Part shown: positions 1-6,382 of the stretch, piece by piece
Layout: every line of letters starts with the position of its first letter
Numbering within the stretch: the first letter of the stretch is position 1
Assembly (NCBI GenBank): GCA_011620145.1
Contig: WOZT01000190.1
Span: forward strand, 22,555-29,869
Reading direction: 5' to 3'
Origin: Gammaproteobacteria bacterium
GTDB taxonomy: Bacteria; Pseudomonadota; Gammaproteobacteria; UBA5335
DNA: 7,315 nucleotides
Translations under genes and position numbers: made by a program
The notes under the pieces: model-generated
What the model saw: only the letters and a program-made list of their open reading frames with translations
What the model was told of the DNA's origin: nothing
Database searches by the model: none

Positions 1-869
1 GCTTCCTGCAGAAAATCCACCACCGCGTCGACGGTGAGTCGCCCCAGAACACGCCGCTGGGCATCCACCACGGGCGCCGAGACCAGGTCATAACGCTCGA
101 AGGCCTGGGCCGCTTCACTGGCCGCGTCGAGCGGGGAGAAGGTCACCACATCCCGCGCCATCACCTCGGACACGCGGCGGACCGGATCCTCTGCCACCAT
201 GCGGCGCAGCAGCAAGGCCCCGGTGAGGACGCCGTGCCGATCGGTCACGAACAGCTTGTCGGTATGGTCGGGCAGTTCCCCCATGCGCCGGAGATAGCGA
301 TACACCAGATCCAGGGTGATGTCTTCCCGGATGGTCACCGGTTCGTAATCCATCAGCGTGCCGACCGTGTCCTCGGGATAGGACAGGGCGGTTTGCAGCC
401 GGGCGCGATGCCGGGCATCCATGGCATCCAGCACCCGTTGCAGGACGTCGCGCGGCAGGTCGGCGGCCAGGTCCGCCAGTTCGTCCGCGTCGAGCTGTGC
501 CGCTGCCGCCTGCAGTTCGGTCTGATCCATGCGGGCGATGAGGCTTTCGCGAACTGCGTCGGAGACCTCCAGCAGGATTTCCCCATCCTGGTCCGCCCGC
601 ACCAGCTCCCAGACCGTCAGGCGATCCTCCAATGGCAGGGATTCCAGAACATAGGCGATATCGGCCACATGAAGACGATGGAGCTTGCGCTCCAGTTCGC
701 TCAGGTGCTGGCGGTGCAGGACCTGTTGTTCGAGGGCGTGACGCGGGGTGTCGCTGCGTTCCAGCACGTGCTCGACCAAGTGCTGTTTGCGCAGCAGATT
801 GGTGACCTCCTGCAGGATGTTCTGCAAGTGGTTGCTGTCGGCCGGTCGCTGGATCGGAGCTGTTTCCAT
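1..869 (-). CDS. mgtE: MgtE-type magnesium channel/transporter, N-terminal cytoplasmic part (3' end outside window)
   Basis: MgtE is an inner-membrane Mg2+ channel gated by Mg2+ binding to its cytoplasmic N and CBS domains. The first 289 residues are visible. Residues about 15-160 form the helical superhelix N-domain (LHVADIAYVLESLPLEDRLTVWELV at 66-90 and LDADELADLAADLP at 126-139). The family linker YPEDTVGTLM (164-173) leads into the first CBS domain (about 174-230; KLFVTDRHGVLTGALLLRRM). The second runs from about 233 to the edge (VMARDVVTFSPLD, then YDLVSAPVVDAQRRVLGRLTVDAVVD). The membrane pore lies beyond position 1. The gene follows DUF1841 by 24 bases on the same strand and may belong to the same transcript, though an internal promoter cannot be excluded. 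The N-terminal 50 residues are less conserved and helical in character. Another CBS-containing transporter is unlikely given the YPED linker. Confidence 0.93.
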   Translation of the reverse strand, partial: METAPIQRPADSNHLQNILQEVTNLLRKQHLVEHVLERSDTPRHALEQQVLHRQHLSELERKLHRLHVADIAYVLESLPLEDRLTVWELVRADQDGEILLEVSDAVRESLIARMDQTELQAAAAQLDADELADLAADLPRDVLQRVLDAMDARHRARLQTALSYPEDTVGTLMDYEPVTIREDITLDLVYRYLRRMGELPDHTDKLFVTDRHGVLTGALLLRRMVAEDPVRRVSEVMARDVVTFSPLDAASEAAQAFERYDLVSAPVVDAQRRVLGRLTVDAVVDFLQE

Positions 870-874
870 GAAAA

Positions 875-878
875 CTCC
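875..878 (-). promoter_or_regulatory. Ribosome binding site for mgtE
   Basis: GGAG on the minus strand lies five bases before the ATG at 869, in the 24-base gap after the DUF1841 stop. That TAA is in frame with mgtE and no ATG, GTG or TTG lies between, so the start at 869 is well defined. Confidence 0.65.
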
Positions 879-893
879 GCGGTCAGGTGAGGA

Positions 894-1319
894 TTACAGG
901 CGGCGCAGGCAATCGAGGTAACGGATCTCGTCGGGCGGCAGGCCCGATTGCTGGGCCTCCCACAGCACCTGACCCAGACAGCCCATCATCAGGTGTTCGG
1001 CCGCATGAGCCGAGCCTTGACGGGCGGCCAGGCGACGGTGGAGCCGGCGAATGCCTGCTGGCCGGTCGGTCCCGACCTGCTCGCGCAAGGCCAGATGCAT
1101 CCCCATGTGGAGAAAGGGATTCTCACCGCCGTCTTCGGGGCGAAACTCCGCCTGTGCCAGTTCCACGGCCGATGTTTCCAGCAGCGCATGATACTCGGGA
1201 TGTTCGCCGATCAGTGTCGCGAGGGCACTCTCCAGCGGCGTCAGCGCTTGTTGGTCGCGCGCCTTGCGCCAGGCGGTCGCGTACTGGGTGCGCAGGGCGG
1301 CGCGGTCGTTGCCGAACAT
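894..1319 (-). CDS. DUF1841 family protein of unknown function
   Basis: The 141-residue soluble protein begins MFGNDR and shows the conserved DUF1841 blocks in order: TPLE (27-30), GEHPEYHALL (38-47), ENPFLHMGMHLALREQ (66-81), GTDRPAGI (83-90) and AAEHLMMGCLGQVLWEAQ (106-123), ending in PPDEIRYLDCLRRL. No signal peptide or membrane helix is visible. The function is unknown. The recurring His/Glu residues in helix-like stretches (His40, His44, His71, His75, Glu80, Glu108, His109) could form a metal site, but that is my inference and not a known property. Its ATG follows the nth stop without a gap and has GGAG eight bases upstream; the family is commonly found beside nth in gammaproteobacteria. 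Its TAA stop is 24 bases before mgtE. Confidence 0.9.
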   Translation of the reverse strand: MFGNDRAALRTQYATAWRKARDQQALTPLESALATLIGEHPEYHALLETSAVELAQAEFRPEDGGENPFLHMGMHLALREQVGTDRPAGIRRLHRRLAARQGSAHAAEHLMMGCLGQVLWEAQQSGLPPDEIRYLDCLRRL

Positions 1320-2009
1320 TCAGCGCACTCCGGATCGCGGTGTGGCGGCGGAGGGCATTGGGTCTGCAAGGGGTGCTGTCTGGAAATGCGATGCACTGGC
1401 GCACAGATCCACAATGGGGCAGCGCTCGCACAAGGGTTTGCGCGCCTTGCAGGTATAGCGCCCGTGGAGAATGAGCCAATGGTGGGCATGCTGGCGGTAG
1501 ACCTCGGGGACCTGCGTCATCAGCTTGTCCTCCACCTCCCGCACCGTCCTGCCGGGGGCAAGTCCGGTGCGGTTGGCGACCCGGAAGATATGGGTATCCA
1601 CCGCCATCGTGGGTTCGCCAAAGGCCACGTTGAGCACGACATTGGCGGTTTTGCGGCCGACGCCCGGCAGTGCCTCCAGTTCGGCGCGGGAGGCGGGCAC
1701 CTGCCCCTTGTGGCGCTCCACCAGCAACCGGCTCATGGCCAGGATGTGGCGCGCCTTGGAGGGGTAGAGCCCGATGCTGCGGATGTGTTGTTTCAAGCCG
1801 TCCTCGCCCAAAGCCAGCATGTCCTGAGGTGTCTGCACTATTTGGAACAACTGTGTGGTGGCTTTGTTCACGCCCACATCGGTGGCCTGGGCCGACAGGA
1901 TCACCGCCACCAGCAACTGGTAGGTGTTGTGATAGAGCAGTTCCGTTTCCGGTTCCGGGTTGGCTGCAGCCAGGCGGGCAAACAGTTCGGTGCACTGTTC
2001 CGGAGTCAT
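1320..2009 (-). CDS. nth: Endonuclease III, DNA glycosylase/AP lyase
   Basis: Endonuclease III removes oxidised pyrimidines from DNA and cleaves the abasic site by beta-elimination. The 229-residue product has the helix-hairpin-helix motif LPGVGRKTANVVLN (114-127) with catalytic Lys120, and the essential Asp138 in MAVDTHIFRV. Cys187, Cys194, Cys197 and Cys203 form the C-X6-C-X2-C-X5-C 4Fe-4S site. All these residues fall at the same numbers as in E. coli Nth. The tail after the cluster is about 18 residues longer than the 211-residue E. coli enzyme and is Pro/Ala-rich, without recognisable motif. The ATG overlaps the rsxE stop as ATGA, the usual arrangement at the end of gammaproteobacterial rsx operons, and its TGA abuts the next ATG. 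No feature suggests loss of activity. Confidence 0.97.
   Translation of the reverse strand: MTPEQCTELFARLAAANPEPETELLYHNTYQLLVAVILSAQATDVGVNKATTQLFQIVQTPQDMLALGEDGLKQHIRSIGLYPSKARHILAMSRLLVERHKGQVPASRAELEALPGVGRKTANVVLNVAFGEPTMAVDTHIFRVANRTGLAPGRTVREVEDKLMTQVPEVYRQHAHHWLILHGRYTCKARKPLCERCPIVDLCASASHFQTAPLADPMPSAATPRSGVR
1328..1331 (-). promoter_or_regulatory. Ribosome binding site for the DUF1841 gene
   Basis: GGAG on the minus strand lies eight bases before the ATG at 1319, within the last codons of nth. Together with the TGA-ATG junction it fixes the start of the DUF1841 gene. Confidence 0.6.
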
Positions 2010-2653
2010 GGCGGCCCCGGTTGCAGGTCATTCCCGGTTTTATCGGCCGTTCGCTTGTCCCGCACGACCCGTGCGGCGGCGATCAGCAGCGCGAGCAGGA
2101 TGAAACCGCCCGTCGGCCAGGCCGCGAGGGGGAAGACGACGGAGTCGAGCACCGGCAGGGAACTGGTGCCGGCCCGTGGCAGCTGCGCCAGGGCGCCGGT
2201 GGCGAGCAGTTCCCGCACTGCGCCGACCAGCGGCGGCAAGCCAATGGGGACAAGGGTGAAAATCCCGGTATTCCGGGCAGGCGGGAGCGCGCCAGGGTGA
2301 GGCTTTGCGCATGCGCCAAAGACCAGCAGGAGACCCGCGCCGGCCACCAAAGGCAGGGAGCCGCCAATCGCGGGGTGCAGGGCGTGCAGGTAGGCGTCCA
2401 GGAATCGGTCCAGCGCACTCACCGCGCCGGCCAGCACCAGCGCGGCGACGGGCAGGTGGATTTCCGGCGGAACAGCCCGCCTGAATCCGATTCGCAATAG
2501 CAAAGCGAGGCCGAGCATCATGCCGCTGCTTGCCCCCAGCGCCAGCCCGCCCAGCAGGGAATTGCTGGCCAATGCCAGGGGAATTGCCGCCAGCACAAGC
2601 CCGGCCGGCATGGCTCTGGGTAAGGACAAATCGGTAGACAAACGGGTGTTCAT
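2006..2653 (-). CDS. rsxE: Rnf/Rsx complex subunit E, lacking conserved cysteine ligands
   Basis: This is the membrane partner of RsxA, 215 residues here against 231 in E. coli. It is much less conserved than D and G, but position in the operon and local matches identify it: PPEIHLPV (62-69; E. coli TPAEIRIPI), SLPLV (99-103; E. coli FIPLI), AVRELLATGAL (145-155; E. coli SLREIIGNGTL) and WPTGGFILL (179-187; E. coli LPPGAFIGL). With a constant offset of two residues, the ligand positions Cys26 and Cys109 of the E. coli protein align with Ile24 and Gly107. The only cysteine is Cys115 in FGACAK, at a different place. The protein is hydrophobic throughout apart from a charged C-terminus. It overlaps rsxG upstream and nth downstream, each by ATGA. 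An alternative reading is an unrelated membrane protein in the rsxE slot, which I consider less likely because of the shared blocks. Confidence 0.85.
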   Translation of the reverse strand: MNTRLSTDLSLPRAMPAGLVLAAIPLALASNSLLGGLALGASSGMMLGLALLLRIGFRRAVPPEIHLPVAALVLAGAVSALDRFLDAYLHALHPAIGGSLPLVAGAGLLLVFGACAKPHPGALPPARNTGIFTLVPIGLPPLVGAVRELLATGALAQLPRAGTSSLPVLDSVVFPLAAWPTGGFILLALLIAAARVVRDKRTADKTGNDLQPGPP

Positions 2654-3309
2654 GGCGACTCGACGGGTTCAGGCGCAGGCACCAGCAGTTTTTCCCGATG
2701 CTGCCGGAAATACTTCAGGGCGCCTGCCACCGCGTGGATCACCGCGCGCGGCGTCAAGGTCGCGCCGGTGATCTGGTCGAAGGCACCGCCATCCTTGCGC
2801 ACGTTCCAACGCTCCTCCGGGGGATTCCCCAGGCTGCGGCCATCGAATTGCGTGATCCAGGTCGAGCGAGCACGGTCGATGCGATCCCCGAGACCTGCGG
2901 TTTCATGATGTCGCGTCACCCGCACCCCCCGGATGCGACCCTCGGCGTCGATCCCCACCAGCAGCTCGATCTGGCCGCTGTAGCCATCCGGGGCCACAGC
3001 CGGCAGCACCACAGCGTCCACCCGTTCGTCCACGATGATCTGGTAGGCCGTGAAAGGCGCATTCTGATGCAGTTCGCCAGCGGCGGAAAGGGTCAGGAAT
3101 CGCAATGCGCCCGGCGCGGTCGTGGCCGGTCCCGCGATCTCCTGCACCTGGGCCAGCCGATCCCGTTCCCGGTGCCGCGCCATGCGGGGTTCGGTCCACT
3201 CGACCGTGACCCACACCAGCCCCAGCATCACCAGGGCGCAGCCGCCCAGCAGCCCGCCGGCCCGTATGGCGCCGCGCCAACCGGTGTCAGGCGTCATCGG
3301 GGGTGCCAT
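2650..3309 (-). CDS. rsxG: Rnf/Rsx complex periplasmic flavoprotein subunit G
   Basis: RsxG is anchored by one N-terminal helix (about 14-36) and exposes an FMN-binding domain to the periplasm. The 219-residue product (E. coli: 206) carries the family blocks APDGYSGQIELLVGID (106-121), TRHHETAGLGDRI (132-144), WITQFDG and KDGGAFDQITGATLTPRAV (172-190). Thr184 in TGAT is the predicted site of covalent flavinylation, a modification that the family receives from the ApbE transferase (apbE is not in this window). The start at 3309 has GAGG four bases upstream and overlaps rsxD by 23 bases; a second ATG at 3297 lacks a Shine-Dalgarno match and is less likely. The final codon overlaps the rsxE start as ATGA. 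The conservation of this subunit suggests that the flavin part of the complex remains under selection. Confidence 0.95.
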   Translation of the reverse strand: MAPPMTPDTGWRGAIRAGGLLGGCALVMLGLVWVTVEWTEPRMARHRERDRLAQVQEIAGPATTAPGALRFLTLSAAGELHQNAPFTAYQIIVDERVDAVVLPAVAPDGYSGQIELLVGIDAEGRIRGVRVTRHHETAGLGDRIDRARSTWITQFDGRSLGNPPEERWNVRKDGGAFDQITGATLTPRAVIHAVAGALKYFRQHREKLLVPAPEPVESP

Positions 3310-4297
3310 AAGGCCTCGGGATGGTCAGGCGATCAATGAGCGGCACGGCGAGGTTCATCAGCAACACCGCGAAGGCAAACCCATCGGGGTAGGCGCCAAA
3401 GGTGCGGATGAGGTAAACCAAACCCCCGATTCCCGCACCATAGATCAGCCGGCCGCGAGGTGTGGTGCTGGCGGACACGGGATCGGTGGCGATGAAAAAG
3501 GCGCCCAGCAGGGCGGCGCCCTGCGTCAGGTGGAACAGTGCCGAGGGATAGCGATCCGCGTCGATGACCTGGAAACTGAAAGCGCACAGGGCCAGCGCGC
3601 CGAGCACGGCCAGCGGGATGCGCCAGTTGATGATGCCGCGCGCGAGCAGGTACAGGCCACCCACCCCATAGGCCAGGTTCAGCAGCAGCCCGGCCCGCGC
3701 GCCCGGGGGACCGCCCTGTTCAGCGATTTCGAACAGGGTATGGGTCAGCGCCAGTTGGGTGCGCACATGCCCCAGGGGCGTGGCGCCGGTCAACCCATCC
3801 CAGGCCATGTCGGCGCCGATCCAGGCCTTCCAGGCCAGCGCGCCATCCCAGGCCGCAGCCGCCGCCGGCCAGCGGGTCATGGCCACCGGAAAGCTCACCA
3901 ACAGGAAGGCGTAGGCGGCCATCGCCGGATTGAAGGGGTTCTGGCCCAGGCCGCCGTACAGGTGTTTGGCGAAGAGCACGCCAAAGGCGGTTCCCAGCAC
4001 CGGCAATGCCCAGGGCAGCCAGGGTGGCAACGCCAGGGCGATGAGGACGCCGGTTACGGCCACACTGCCATCCCGCAGGGCCGGCCCCAGCGGGCGTTTG
4101 CGCAAGCTGAGGGCACCCGCCTCGCACAGATAGGCGGTGCCCAGGCACAGTGCCAGGTTGACCGCCACACCGGGCCCTCGGACGGCCAGGGCAGTCAGCG
4201 CACCCGGCACCAGCGCCAGCAGGACCTGGGTCATCACCCAGCCCACCCTGCGGGCATGGGGCCCGTGGGGTGCAGGCGCTGTGGGAAATGCCGTCAT
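3287..4297 (-). CDS. rsxD: Rnf/Rsx complex membrane flavoprotein subunit D
   Basis: RsxD is a polytopic inner-membrane subunit that carries covalent FMN and, with RsxG, forms the flavin relay linked to ion translocation. The product is 336 residues (E. coli: 352). The sequence shows many hydrophobic helices starting at about residue 20, the family motif GGLGQNPFNPAM at 115-126, and the flavinylation motif DGLTGATPL at 167-175, in which Thr173 is the expected FMN-phosphoester residue. A near-consensus C-terminal block includes FFIATDPVSAS (268-278), GRLIYGAGIGGLVYLIRTFG and AFAVLLMNLAVPLID. Nothing essential looks lost, in contrast to RsxA and RsxE. The ATG at 4297 overlaps the rsxC stop and has a strong AAGGAAGG site six bases upstream. 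The 3' end overlaps the rsxG start by 23 bases. NqrB is the homologue in Nqr operons, but the gene order makes this RnfD. Confidence 0.95.
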   Translation of the reverse strand: MTAFPTAPAPHGPHARRVGWVMTQVLLALVPGALTALAVRGPGVAVNLALCLGTAYLCEAGALSLRKRPLGPALRDGSVAVTGVLIALALPPWLPWALPVLGTAFGVLFAKHLYGGLGQNPFNPAMAAYAFLLVSFPVAMTRWPAAAAAWDGALAWKAWIGADMAWDGLTGATPLGHVRTQLALTHTLFEIAEQGGPPGARAGLLLNLAYGVGGLYLLARGIINWRIPLAVLGALALCAFSFQVIDADRYPSALFHLTQGAALLGAFFIATDPVSASTTPRGRLIYGAGIGGLVYLIRTFGAYPDGFAFAVLLMNLAVPLIDRLTIPRPYGTPDDA

Positions 4298-5826
4298 GGC
4301 GCGCCTTCCTTGGGCGGTGTGTCGTCGGTTTGCCGCCGCGCTTTCAGTCGCGCCAGGCGCGCGCGCGGATCTTCCCGGCGCAGCTGATCACGGGCGGACT
4401 GGTGGCGGTTCTCGCGCAGGGTCTTGAGCTGTTCCAGGCGCGCTGCACGCGCCTCGAAACGGCTCTTGAGCCAGACGGCCCGGTGATCTTGTCCCTGTGC
4501 ATGGGCGAGTTCAGTCTTGGCATCGCGGAAGGTCTGCACCAGGGGGATCTGGCTGGGGCAGACCACATCGCAACAGCCGCATTCGATGCAGGCGTCCAGC
4601 GCGTGGGCCTCCAGCGCCGCCGCGTCCCCGCTGCGGGCATAGGCATGCAACTGTTGCGGCAGCAGGCGCACCGGACAGACCTCGACACAGGCCCCGCAGC
4701 GGATGCAGGGCTGGACGGCCTGGGGCGCCTGGAGTTGTGCGGCGGAGGCGACCCAGAGCGCCTGGCTGGCCTTGGTGACGGGCAGGGCATCATCCGGCAG
4801 GGCCAGGCCCATCATGGGGCCGCCGAGGATGAGTTGGCTGGCCTGATCGGTGTAGCCGCCGCAGGCGGCGGTGAGATCGGCTGCCGGGGTCCCCAAGCGC
4901 ACCACCAGATTGGCAGCCCGCGCCAGGCCGGGGCCGATCACGGTGACGATGCGGGAGGTCAGCGGCTCGCCGCGCAGCAGCGCATCGCCGGCAGCGGCAA
5001 CAGTGGCCACGTTCAGACAGACACAGCCGATGTCCGTGGGCAGGCCGGCGCGCGGCACTTCCCGCCCCGTCAGCAGGCGAATGAGGATGTCCTCCGCCCC
5101 TGCGGTGTAGCGGGCCGGGACCCGCACGATGCGCGCCTCATCCATGCCCACGGCCGTGAGCGCCGCCTCCAGAGGGGCGGAATCCAGCGTTTCCTTGAGC
5201 CCGATGAGCACCTGGGGCTTGCCAAGGAAGGCCGCCAGGGCGCGGGCGCCCTGCGCGATCCGTTCCGCTTGATGGCTCAGCAAGGCTTCATCGCAGCGGA
5301 TATGGGGCTCGCATTCGGCGGCGTTGAGGATGAGCGTGTCGACTTCCGCTGCCACGGCGCAGGCCAGTTTGGCCGCAGTGGAAAAAACCGCGCCCCCTAA
5401 ACCCACCACGCCCGCCTCTGCCAGCCGCTTCAACACCGCCACCCGGTCCATCAGCGCGGGATCGCAAGGGGGCAGGCGCGGCAGCGCGCTGTCCGCTCCG
5501 TCGGTGCGGATCACGATGCAGGGGACAGTGAGGATCGCCGCATGCAGGGCGACAGGGCGCGGCTCGATGGCGATGACTGCCCCCGAACTGCTGGCATGAA
5601 GCGCCGCATCCCAGGGGCCGGCCAGCCGGGCGATGCACTGTCCGCGCAGCACCCGTTCGCCCACCTGCACCTGGGGCAGGGCTGCTTCTCCCGCCCGCGA
5701 TTGCAACGGCAAAATGAGCAGTGGGGGGAGGGGTGCCTCTTCGAAGGGCAAGGCGGGCTCCGGCCGGGACGGCTGCAGCGCCAGCCCGCCACGCAAGCCG
5801 TAGCGCGCCGATTCAACCCGGACCAT
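4294..5826 (-). CDS. rsxC: Rnf/Rsx complex NADH/FMN subunit C, divergent flavin region
   Basis: RsxC is the peripheral cytoplasmic subunit that in Rnf complexes oxidises NADH through FMN and two 4Fe-4S clusters. The product is 510 residues; E. coli RsxC is 740 because of a long Ala/Lys-rich tail that is mostly absent here. In order: a barrel-sandwich domain (about 10-110, with PQVQVGERVLRGQ), a NuoF-like flavin/NADH domain (GLGGA 142-146, Lys153, ILNAAECEP 166-174, LTGREVP, LILGGPMMG 332-340), two FeS motifs (Cys374/377/380/384 and Cys413/416/419/423, followed by IPLVQTFR), and a basic helical tail containing SRFEARAARLEQ. Unusual points are FST where the family has FPT (Ser149), SRAG where it normally has QHIG, and DILI where it normally has KQL after the GAE. 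The frame is open upstream to 6219, but ATG at 5826 starts the recognisable N-terminus. The stop overlaps the rsxD start as ATGA. Confidence 0.92.
   Translation of the reverse strand: MVRVESARYGLRGGLALQPSRPEPALPFEEAPLPPLLILPLQSRAGEAALPQVQVGERVLRGQCIARLAGPWDAALHASSSGAVIAIEPRPVALHAAILTVPCIVIRTDGADSALPRLPPCDPALMDRVAVLKRLAEAGVVGLGGAVFSTAAKLACAVAAEVDTLILNAAECEPHIRCDEALLSHQAERIAQGARALAAFLGKPQVLIGLKETLDSAPLEAALTAVGMDEARIVRVPARYTAGAEDILIRLLTGREVPRAGLPTDIGCVCLNVATVAAAGDALLRGEPLTSRIVTVIGPGLARAANLVVRLGTPAADLTAACGGYTDQASQLILGGPMMGLALPDDALPVTKASQALWVASAAQLQAPQAVQPCIRCGACVEVCPVRLLPQQLHAYARSGDAAALEAHALDACIECGCCDVVCPSQIPLVQTFRDAKTELAHAQGQDHRAVWLKSRFEARAARLEQLKTLRENRHQSARDQLRREDPRARLARLKARRQTDDTPPKEGAP
4304..4311 (-). 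promoter_or_regulatory. Strong ribosome binding site for rsxD
   Basis: On the minus strand AAGGAAGG lies six bases before the rsxD ATG, inside the end of rsxC. It is the best Shine-Dalgarno match among the rsx genes of this operon; rsxA, rsxB, rsxC and rsxE have only weak ones. RsxD may therefore be initiated independently rather than only by coupling. Confidence 0.65.
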
Positions 5827-6382
5827 GACGCGGGGGTTCCGGTTGCAGACTGGGGGGCGGTTGCCAGGGGCGGGTGGCGGCCACCGGTTCGAGCAGGATG
5901 CAGTCCACCGGGCAGACCGGCAGGCACAGGGCGCAGCCGGTGCATTCATCGGCCAGCACGGTGTGAGCGAGTCCACGGGCGCCGATGATGGCATCCACCG
6001 GGCAGGCATCCAGACACAGGGTGCAGGCCACGCAGCGCATCTCGTCCACCCACGCCACGGCGGGTGCCGGCAGGGCGGGCGCGGGGAAGTCGGCAACATG
6101 GGTGTCCAGACCCAGCAATTGCAGCAAGCGATCCCGGGTTTTCGTTCCGCCGGGCACGCAGCGATTCGGGGGTGCCTCGCCTGCCGCGAGCGCCTGCGCG
6201 TAGGGTCGACAACCCGCATAGTCGCATTGGCCGCACTGGGTCTGGGGCAGTGCGGATTCCAGTTGTTCGACCAAGGCCGAATGATCGTCCGGCCAGCGGG
6301 CAGTCATCCGCGACAGGACCACCCCGAATCCTGTAATGGACACCAGCAGCACCGCCATGGCTGTCCAGTCCACCGGGATCAC
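5813..6382 (-). CDS. rsxB: Rnf/Rsx complex iron-sulfur subunit B
   Basis: RsxB is the membrane-anchored polyferredoxin of the Rnf complex and passes electrons between RsxC and the membrane subunits on the cytoplasmic face. The 189-residue product (E. coli RsxB: 192) has one N-terminal membrane helix (about 8-24). An RnfB-type cluster motif follows, with Cys50, Cys53, Cys58 and Cys75 (CGQCDYAGC then NRCVPGG). Two ferredoxin-type 4Fe-4S motifs come next: Cys117/120/123/127 (CVACTLCLDACP) and Cys147/150/153/157 (CTGCALCLPVCP). All twelve ligands are intact, unlike the situation in RsxA and RsxE. The start chosen is GTG at 6382, which overlaps the rsxA stop as GTGA and gives the family length; a second GTG at 6373 is an alternative. 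The C-terminus is Pro-rich and its last codons overlap the rsxC start by 14 bases. Confidence 0.95.
   Translation of the reverse strand: MIPVDWTAMAVLLVSITGFGVVLSRMTARWPDDHSALVEQLESALPQTQCGQCDYAGCRPYAQALAAGEAPPNRCVPGGTKTRDRLLQLLGLDTHVADFPAPALPAPAVAWVDEMRCVACTLCLDACPVDAIIGARGLAHTVLADECTGCALCLPVCPVDCILLEPVAATRPWQPPPSLQPEPPRHGPG

Noticed and set aside
234..890. Plus-strand open frame of 218 codons opposite mgtE
   Set aside because: The minus-strand frame has clear MgtE N-domain and CBS motifs and a ribosome binding site, so the plus-strand frame is a shadow.
948..2300. Plus-strand open frame of 450 codons across nth and DUF1841
   Set aside because: It is antisense to two confidently identified genes, has low-complexity His/Gly/Gln-rich composition without a recognisable domain, and reflects the high GC content.
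3122..4387. Plus-strand open frame of 421 codons across rsxG, rsxD and the rsxC end
   Set aside because: It is antisense to conserved membrane subunits; the Gln/Gly/Arg-rich product is typical of the reverse complement of hydrophobic coding sequence.
4270..5400. Plus-strand open frame of 376 codons within rsxC
   Set aside because: Antisense to rsxC with no family signature.
5827..6219. Upstream extension of the rsxC reading frame
   Set aside because: The frame is open but overlaps the cysteine motifs of rsxB, and its translation is Pro/Arg/Cys-rich noise; family length and start context favour ATG at 5826.
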